NCBI GenBank assembly: GCA_009699565.1
Contig: WLNX01000039.1
Location: forward strand, 1-10,748
Reading direction: 5' to 3'
Source of the DNA: Actinomycetota bacterium
GTDB taxonomy: Bacteria; Actinomycetota; Thermoleophilia; Solirubrobacterales; Solirubrobacteraceae
DNA length: 10,748 bases
Shown: positions 6,419 through 10,748 of the stretch, in pieces
Position numbering within the stretch: position 1 is the stretch's first letter
Layout: every line of letters begins with the position of its first letter
Made by a program: the position numbers and the translations under genes
Notes under the pieces: generated by a model
Database searches by the model: none
What the model saw: the letters and a program-made list of their open reading frames with translations, nothing else
What the model was told of the DNA's origin: nothing

Positions 6419-7554
6419 CAGGCTTTGAGCAGGCGCAGCTGCCGGTCGGGGTCGATCTCCCAGCGCGCAGCGAGCTTCTCAAGCTGCGCGTCGAGGGGCC
6501 ACTGATCTGCAAGCGGCTCTCCGTCAAAGCTCGGCGAGGCGCCCTTGAGCGCCATGCAGCCAGCGTTCTCGCCGACGGCGGCGATCTCTTCAAGATCCTC
6601 GGCTGTCAGCAGGATCTCCTCGGGCAACTCGGCGAGTTCGGCCCGCTTCTGCTCGACCGGCCGCGCGTCAGGTCCGGCCTCCTGAATCAACGTTGGCGCA
6701 ACGCACTCGACATTCGGCTGGGCGAGAGTCCACTGGCAGGCCATCTGCAGCGGGGTGAGGCCGTGCCGCTCGGCGATCGGCAGCAGCCGCTCCAGCTTCG
6801 CCGAGCCGGCCTCGACCCAGCCGTCCGGCCGGTAACAGCGGTGATCGGTTGCGCCAAACTGGTGACCCGGAGCGACGTCGCCGTGGAAGATCCCGCCGTA
6901 GTCAACGACCCGTGCGATCAGCGAAACGTCGTACTTCTGCGCCGCCGGCAGCAACAGCCTGCCCGGCCAGGGCTCGAATGGGTTGAGGATCACCATCGCC
7001 CAGTCGATCATGTCGCCAAAGCGCTCGAAGCAGTCGATCATGTCGAGCGTGAAGCCGTTTGCGGGTCCTGGAGCGACTCCGATGCTGCCGGTCAAACCCT
7101 CTTCGCGCAGCGATGCCATCGCGTTCCAGACCGTTTCGCTGGTGTAGCCGGTGCGGTCGGGGTTGTGAAGCATCAGCAGGTCGAAGCGGTCAACGCCGCA
7201 CCGCTCAAGGCTCTTCTCGGTCGCCATCCGCAGGTAGTCCGCGTAGCCGCTCTCGCTTCGAAGCTGAGGGTTTGTGAAGCGCGGAAAGCCCTTCGATCCC
7301 TGCCGCTCTCCCTCGTAGAAGTCGTGGCCGACCGCTCCCGCCAGGCAGTACTGGTCGCGCGGCACGCCTTCCAGCGCGCGGCTGACGAGCTGATCGGCGG
7401 CGCCGGCGCCGTAGGCATCGGCTGTAATCAACGTGTCGATACCGCCGCCGGGCCGCAGCAGGCTGACGACGCGCTCCTCGTCAAGCTCCTCGCCGAAGTG
7501 CATGAAGCGCCCTCCGGACCATGACCCAAGTGCCGTCTGTGTAGGACTCTTCAT
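6418..7554 (-). CDS. Aldo/keto reductase-like protein with degenerate catalytic tetrad
   Basis: A 378-residue TIM-barrel protein of the aldo/keto reductase superfamily, shown by TADAYGAG (44-51), FDLLMLHNPD (124-133), an EEGLTGSIGV strand (151-160), and late LTPLQMACQWTLAQP and LTAEDLEEI. AKRs reduce aldehydes and ketones with NADPH using Asp, Tyr, Lys and His. Here Tyr48 and His130 are present, but the Asp five residues before Tyr is Ile43 and the Lys of the usual ATKVG strand is Ala74 (in LAGAVG). The start is taken as ATG 7554 because ALGSWSGGRFMHFG then supplies the first strand of the fold. ATG 7503 (Met18) has an SD-like GGAGGG before it, but those bases are explained by the Ser-Gly-Gly codons. 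There is no SD at 7554, and a TATCCT box 7 nt upstream suggests a leaderless message. It is the first gene of the operon with pdxH and the CurA-type enzyme. Confidence 0.82.
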   Translation of the reverse strand: MKSPTQTALGSWSGGRFMHFGEELDEERVVSLLRPGGGIDTLITADAYGAGAADQLVSRALEGVPRDQYCLAGAVGHDFYEGERQGSKGFPRFTNPQLRSESGYADYLRMATEKSLERCGVDRFDLLMLHNPDRTGYTSETVWNAMASLREEGLTGSIGVAPGPANGFTLDMIDCFERFGDMIDWAMVILNPFEPWPGRLLLPAAQKYDVSLIARVVDYGGIFHGDVAPGHQFGATDHRCYRPDGWVEAGSAKLERLLPIAERHGLTPLQMACQWTLAQPNVECVAPTLIQEAGPDARPVEQKRAELAELPEEILLTAEDLEEIAAVGENAGCMALKGASPSFDGEPLADQWPLDAQLEKLAARWEIDPDRQLRLLKA

Positions 7555-7630
7555 GCCGCTGAGGATACGCGGTGCAGTGAACCGGGGCCATCTCCCGGCT
7601 GCGCCGCCTATCGTTTGACGGAGCAGCGAA
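7555..7630. promoter_or_regulatory. Divergent promoter region between AKR operon and kinase gene
   Basis: This 76-bp gap separates two genes read away from each other, so it must drive both. It contains the TATCCT box toward the AKR, a CCGGG / CCCGG inverted repeat (7582-7586 and 7594-7598) and, for the kinase, a GGAG Shine-Dalgarno at 7620-7623, 7 nt before ATG 7631. The inverted repeat might be a shared operator. Confidence 0.45.
7562..7567 (-). promoter_or_regulatory. Candidate -10 box (TATCCT) for a leaderless AKR-pdxH operon message
   Basis: TATCCT on the minus strand fits the actinobacterial TANNNT -10 pattern and ends 7 nt before ATG 7554, the spacing expected if transcription begins at the start codon. 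No SD is visible for this ATG. No TTGACA-like -35 was found. Inference from pattern only. Confidence 0.4.
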
Positions 7631-9160
7631 ATGAAGCCAGTCAAGACACCCACAGTCGGCGACCAACTGGGCGGCTGCCGCCTTGAGCGACTGGCCGCCC
7701 ATGGCGGCATGGGCGTTGTCTTTGAAGCGACCCAGCTCGCGCTCGGCAGGCGAGTGGCGGTCAAGGTGATCTCCCCCGCGCTGGCCGATGACGGCGAGTT
7801 CCGCGAGCGATTCGTCCGCGAGGCGCAGATGACGGCCTCCGTTCATCATCCGAACATCGTCGACGTCTACGACGCGGGCGAGCAGGACGGGGTCCTCTAC
7901 CTGGTGATGCGCTTTGTTGACGGCGTTGACCTGCGGACGGTTCTGCGCGACGGCGGGCGCTGCTCGCCGCGCCGCGCCGCCTCGATCTGCACCGATGTTG
8001 CGGCGGCTCTTGACGCAGCCCACGCCGCCGGACTGACGCACCGGGACGTGACTCCCTCAAACATCCTGCTGAGCGGTAGCGGCGACGGGGAGCAAGCGCT
8101 GCTGACCGACTTTGGGCTGGTGAAACAGACCGGCAGTGAGGGCCAGACCAAGTCGGGGACATGGCTTGGCACGCTGGCCTTCGTGGCGCCGGAGGCGCTC
8201 CGCGACGACCCGATTGATGGACGGGCCGACGTATACGCCCTTGGCTGTGTCCTCTTCCGGATGATCGCGGGGGTTCCCCCGTTCGTCCGCGACCACGATG
8301 CCGCCACAATCGCTGCGCACCTCGGCGACGATCCGCCGCTGCTGAGCGAGACGGGGAATTCTCCGCGGGAGCTCGACGCGGTCGTCGCGAAGGCGCTGGC
8401 CAAGGACCCGGCCGACAGGTACCGGTCGGCGGGCGAGTTCGCCGCCGCAGCCAGTCGGGCGCTCGGCGGCGCCCCGCACGAGGAGGAGCGGACGAGGGTT
8501 CAGGCGACCAAGCGTCCACCTGCTGGCGGGAGCGAGCAGCCGACCGTCGCAGTGCCTGCATCGTCGGGTCGTGCGCTGCAGAAGTCCAAGCGCATCGGAG
8601 TGATGGCGTTTGCCGGATTGGCCGCGGTAGCCGGAGCGGCCGGTGCGATCGCCGTTGACCGCGCCGTGACGGCGTCGGGGTCCAGTTCCAAGCGAGCACG
8701 TGCAGTTTCGGCCAAGCCTGCCGCCGTTTCGCTGGTGCCCTACGCCGCCGGCGGCTATTCGGCCAGGGTCCCCTCCGGGTGGCGGATAATCGAGGACGAG
8801 ATCGACAAAGGCCTCTACCGCGACAGCGTCTGGCGGGCGCCGGCGCCGAGCAAGGCTCAGTTGAAGATCGCCTACCGGGAGGGAGTCAAGGTCGGCGCCG
8901 ACCGCGTGGCAGGGACGCTCCGCACCCAGGCGGCGAGCGATCCCACCTACAGCGAACTTGCCTGGGGACCGATCGAGCTGAACGGCGCGACTGCGACCCG
9001 CTGGGTCTACGGGCGCAAGGGCCGGGCCCGGATGAGCTGGACGATGAACCCCTGCGGCACCAGCGTCGCGGTCCACGGCAGCGCGAAGCCGTCGGAGATC
9101 CTGCGCTGGGCGCCGACCTTTCGGGCGGTCGCGGCAGCCGTCTCGCCCGGCTGCTCCTAA
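7631..9160 (+). CDS. Membrane Ser/Thr protein kinase (PknB-type) with extracytoplasmic C-terminal domain
   Basis: A 509-residue kinase. The catalytic domain (about 15-280) has a Gly-loop AHGGMGVV (23-30, first Gly replaced by Ala23), the VAVK lysine Lys45, Glu64, HRD at 137-139, DFG at 160-162, APE at 186-188 and Asp200 in DVYALG. The catalytic loop reads HRDVTPSN: Thr141 stands where most such kinases have Lys. A Pro/Ser-rich linker precedes one TM helix (about 321-342). The outer part (343-509) is a compact domain with VPSGWRI (380-386), WAP.., and two cysteines (475, 508) that may form a disulfide. No PASTA repeats are present, so it does not sense muropeptides in the PknB manner. ATG 7631 has GGAG 7 nt upstream. 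The peptidase gene follows in the same frame 39 nt after the TAA. Confidence 0.92.
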   Translation: MKPVKTPTVGDQLGGCRLERLAAHGGMGVVFEATQLALGRRVAVKVISPALADDGEFRERFVREAQMTASVHHPNIVDVYDAGEQDGVLYLVMRFVDGVDLRTVLRDGGRCSPRRAASICTDVAAALDAAHAAGLTHRDVTPSNILLSGSGDGEQALLTDFGLVKQTGSEGQTKSGTWLGTLAFVAPEALRDDPIDGRADVYALGCVLFRMIAGVPPFVRDHDAATIAAHLGDDPPLLSETGNSPRELDAVVAKALAKDPADRYRSAGEFAAAASRALGGAPHEEERTRVQATKRPPAGGSEQPTVAVPASSGRALQKSKRIGVMAFAGLAAVAGAAGAIAVDRAVTASGSSSKRARAVSAKPAAVSLVPYAAGGYSARVPSGWRIIEDEIDKGLYRDSVWRAPAPSKAQLKIAYREGVKVGADRVAGTLRTQAASDPTYSELAWGPIELNGATATRWVYGRKGRARMSWTMNPCGTSVAVHGSAKPSEILRWAPTFRAVAAAVSPGCS

Positions 9161-9171
9161 AGCGTCGAAAC

Positions 9172-9200
9172 CGCAGGCGGGGGATGTACGCTCGCCTGCG
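9172..9200 (+). promoter_or_regulatory. Inverted repeat masking the start of the ImmA/IrrE-type gene
   Basis: CGCAGGCG (9172-9179) and CGCCTGCG (9193-9200) are perfect 8-bp arms. The 13-nt loop carries the only purine-rich SD-like run (GGGGGA) and the second arm ends on the first base of GTG 9200. TACGCT (9187-9192), a TANNNT match, ends exactly 7 nt before GTG. The segment could therefore be a translation-blocking hairpin in a kinase-peptidase message, or a promoter giving a leaderless peptidase message; it could do both. Confidence 0.5.
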
Positions 9201-9985
9201 TGAGCGAGAGTGAGAGTGACGAGCAGCGCCAGCGCAGACACGAGGAGACGGCGGCGGCGGCGCTGGCCGCCCGCGAGCAGTGCGGAGTCCCGCTTGACGA
9301 GCCAATCGACTGCCTGCTGACGACGGTCGAACGGAGCTTCGACCTGGCGGTGGTGATCGCAGACCTCGGCGAGGGGATTGCCGGATGCCTGGCACGGCGC
9401 GCAGATCTGAACCTTGCCCTGCTGGCAGCGAAGGACGCGGCCGTTCGCCGGCGCTTCACACTGGCACACGAGCTTGGCCACTTCCAGCTAGGGCACGGGC
9501 CCGGGGTTGACACCCCCGCGACGCTGAGGAATCAGAGCGACCCCAAGGAGGCGGCCGCAAACCAGTTCGCCGCCGAATTCATCGCCCCGCAGCCTGCGGT
9601 TGAGCGATTCCTCCAATCCCTCGACGATGACTCCCCGTCGCTCGAGCTCGTCTGCCGCGTCTCAAACCACTTTGCGATCAGCGCCTGGTCGGCGCGGATC
9701 AGGCTCGAGAGCGTGGGAGTGATCAACGACCCGGCAGTGATCAGGCAGCTCGACTCCGAAATATTCGCCGGCAAGTCGAAGGCCTGGTACGAACGGCTCG
9801 AGCTGAAGGACCGCGAGGATCTGTGCGCCCTTCAGGGCTCGCTGCTTCCGCGCTTGGCGACCGTCGTGGAGGGCTCGGCCTACGCCGATTACGCGAACGG
9901 CAGAATCGGTTCCGATCGGCTGGCGCGCGCCATCGGCTCCAGCGCCGCAGAGGTTGACGAGCTGCTCGGGGGCTCAGTCGGCTGA
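9200..9985 (+). CDS. ImmA/IrrE-type zinc metallopeptidase (DUF955/M78)
   Basis: A 261-residue soluble protein with the zinc-protease signature FTLAHELGHFQLGH: His90, Glu91 and His94. The second motif KEAAANQFAAEFIAP (116-130) supplies Glu117 as the probable third zinc ligand. An upstream RRF segment and the following NHFAISAWSARIRLES helices match the family. ImmA and IrrE cleave a partner HTH repressor (ImmR, DdrO). The N-terminal 45 residues are Glu/Gln/Arg-rich and charged. A C-terminal extension of about 80 residues (180-261) goes beyond the minimal domain, and no GAF-like sensor as in Deinococcus IrrE is evident. GTG 9200 is the only start before the motif. It follows the kinase by 39 nt and overlaps the convergent HTH gene by 12 bp, so that HTH protein is a candidate substrate. 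Confidence 0.9.
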   Translation: MSESESDEQRQRRHEETAAAALAAREQCGVPLDEPIDCLLTTVERSFDLAVVIADLGEGIAGCLARRADLNLALLAAKDAAVRRRFTLAHELGHFQLGHGPGVDTPATLRNQSDPKEAAANQFAAEFIAPQPAVERFLQSLDDDSPSLELVCRVSNHFAISAWSARIRLESVGVINDPAVIRQLDSEIFAGKSKAWYERLELKDREDLCALQGSLLPRLATVVEGSAYADYANGRIGSDRLARAIGSSAAEVDELLGGSVG

Positions 9986-10600
9986 GAGGAAAAGGTCGTC
10001 GACCTCGTCCCAGTCGGCGGGGCTTTCGACCGAAAGGGCGTCGACGATCATCTCGGCGCGCTGCACGCTCTGCTCCGGCGGGGCCTGATCGCTGAGACTT
10101 GCGCGGAAGGCGATCCCCGGACTCTGCGGCGGTGCCGGCATGACAGCGAGAATTACCTCGGCGCCCAGCACCGACCGCAATGCTTCGCGAACCTTCGAAC
10201 CGAGCCGTGGCAGCGTTCCCGCCTCGAGCTGCTCCAGATACCGGGTGGCCTTGCTCCGGTTGGCGGCATCATCAGCCATCCCGGTCTTGACGAGAACCTG
10301 CTCGGCAAGCTCCTCAATGCTCAGGCCCGCCCGCTCGCGCGCACGGCTTGGCTGAAGCGCAAAGGCGTCGGAGAAGATCTCTGCAGCGCTCTCCATCAGC
10401 GGCGTCTGCTGCTCGGCCGCAAAGGCCGTCGCGTCATAGCTGCGGAGCGGAGCCTCGTCGACCAGATAACGCTCGATCTTCTGCTCCAGCTCAGCGCGCT
10501 GGTCGGCGGATACGGACTCGAGCAGATCGCCCAAATTGGGGCGCTCGCCCCGCTCGAAGGCGGCGCGGAAATCTTCAAAGAGTCGTTCGGTGGTTGTCAT
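9974..10600 (-). CDS. HTH (XRE-like) protein with RGERPNLxDLL N-terminal module
   Basis: A 208-residue protein in three parts. Residues 5-52 (RLFEDFRAAFERGERPNLGD onward) resemble a helical module found ahead of protein kinases and sigma-linked proteins in planctomycetes and some actinobacteria. Residues 88-148 resemble an XRE-like helix-turn-helix: RERAGLSIEELAEQ, a longer than usual turn, then RYLEQLEAGTLPR and a KVREALRSVLGA helix. The C-terminal tail (150-208) is Pro- and then Asp/Glu-rich, ending WDEVDDLFLSAD, and is probably flexible. It could be a DNA-binding repressor cleaved by the convergent ImmA/IrrE-type peptidase, or an anti-sigma/sigma partner of the gene 7 nt upstream. ATG 10600 has only a distant GGGGAG, so coupling to the preceding gene is likely. 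Confidence 0.75.
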   Translation of the reverse strand: MTTTERLFEDFRAAFERGERPNLGDLLESVSADQRAELEQKIERYLVDEAPLRSYDATAFAAEQQTPLMESAAEIFSDAFALQPSRARERAGLSIEELAEQVLVKTGMADDAANRSKATRYLEQLEAGTLPRLGSKVREALRSVLGAEVILAVMPAPPQSPGIAFRASLSDQAPPEQSVQRAEMIVDALSVESPADWDEVDDLFLSAD

Positions 10601-10607
10601 GTCACGA

Positions 10608-10748
10608 TCACTGCTCCCCAGCTGCGTCTTTGCAATCGTCGCGGAAGCGACGTGCGATCTGGTCGATATTGGTCACGGTGAAGGAGAGTCCAAACGCAAT
10701 CTCAAGGATCCGCGCAACCTCGCGTGAAGGCTGATCGCCGAAGATACG
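10608..10748 (-). CDS. C-terminal part of an unidentified protein, possibly sigma-factor region 4 (partial)
   Basis: The minus strand is open from the window edge to TGA at 10608-10610, giving 46 residues. The visible sequence includes SREVARILEIAF, GLSFTVTNIDQIARRFRDDC and a short AAGEQ end. The helix-turn-helix shape and the V..I.QI.RRFR pattern recall region 4 of ECF-type sigma factors, but the fragment is too short to be sure. Its stop is 7 nt before the HTH gene, so both are in one operon. Confidence 0.5.
   Translation of the reverse strand, partial: RIFGDQPSREVARILEIAFGLSFTVTNIDQIARRFRDDCKDAAGEQ

Noticed and set aside
6271..7524. A 417-codon plus-strand open frame opposite the AKR and PdxH genes
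   Set aside because: It spans two well-supported genes on the other strand and has no domain or credible start.
7555..7764. N-terminal extension of the AKR frame to 7764
   Set aside because: It would overlap the divergent kinase gene by over 130 bp, and the added residues are low-quality sequence with no AKR similarity.
8057..9481. A 474-codon minus-strand open frame opposite the kinase and peptidase
   Set aside because: It is antisense to catalytic motifs of two recognised proteins and has low-complexity Arg-rich sequence.

Overview
This is a GC-rich, tightly packed bacterial chromosome segment. GTG starts are common, genes overlap, and there are membrane Ser/Thr kinases of the PknB type, MprA/MprB-like two-component genes and a cyclopropane-fatty-acid-type methyltransferase. 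Together these point to an actinobacterium. The style of the proteins, such as the secreted protein with an LTSAQ motif and a CESAPLTC segment, suggests Thermoleophilia/Solirubrobacterales, but that placement is an inference from general familiarity and was not tested. I see no tRNA, rRNA, CRISPR array, insertion sequence or phage structural gene.

Layout. (1) Positions 1-1071, plus strand: the tail of an unidentified gene, translationally coupled (GTGA overlap) to a CFA-synthase-family SAM methyltransferase. (2) Positions 1052-7554, minus strand, read right to left: an aldo/keto-reductase-like protein, a PdxH-type pyridoxamine phosphate oxidase and a CurA/PTGR-type quinone-oxidoreductase-like enzyme form one apparent operon (7554 to 4771). 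A secreted LTxxQ-like, Gly/Pro-tailed protein, an OmpR-family response regulator and a membrane histidine kinase form a second (4685 to 1920). A stand-alone LuxR-type regulator follows (1807-1052). (3) Positions 7631-9985, plus strand: a membrane Ser/Thr kinase with an extracytoplasmic sensor-like domain, followed 39 nt later in the same frame by an ImmA/IrrE-type metallopeptidase. (4) Positions 9974-10748, minus strand: an HTH protein with an unusual N-terminal module, preceded by the C-terminal end of a gene that looks weakly like a sigma-factor region 4.

How it may work together. Two signalling modules stand out. The first is a secreted small protein encoded directly upstream of an RR-HK pair, an arrangement like CpxP with CpxRA, though homology is not established. 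The second is a kinase / ImmA-IrrE peptidase / HTH protein / possible sigma-factor cluster, in which the peptidase could inactivate the convergently encoded HTH protein, as IrrE does with DdrO in Deinococcus. The AKR-PdxH-oxidoreductase operon suggests vitamin B6 or aldehyde chemistry, but the AKR appears to lack two of its four catalytic residues.

Both convergent gene pairs overlap at their 3' ends (1052-1071 and 9974-9985), so there is no room for conventional terminators there. No gene-free stretch exceeds about 112 bp.
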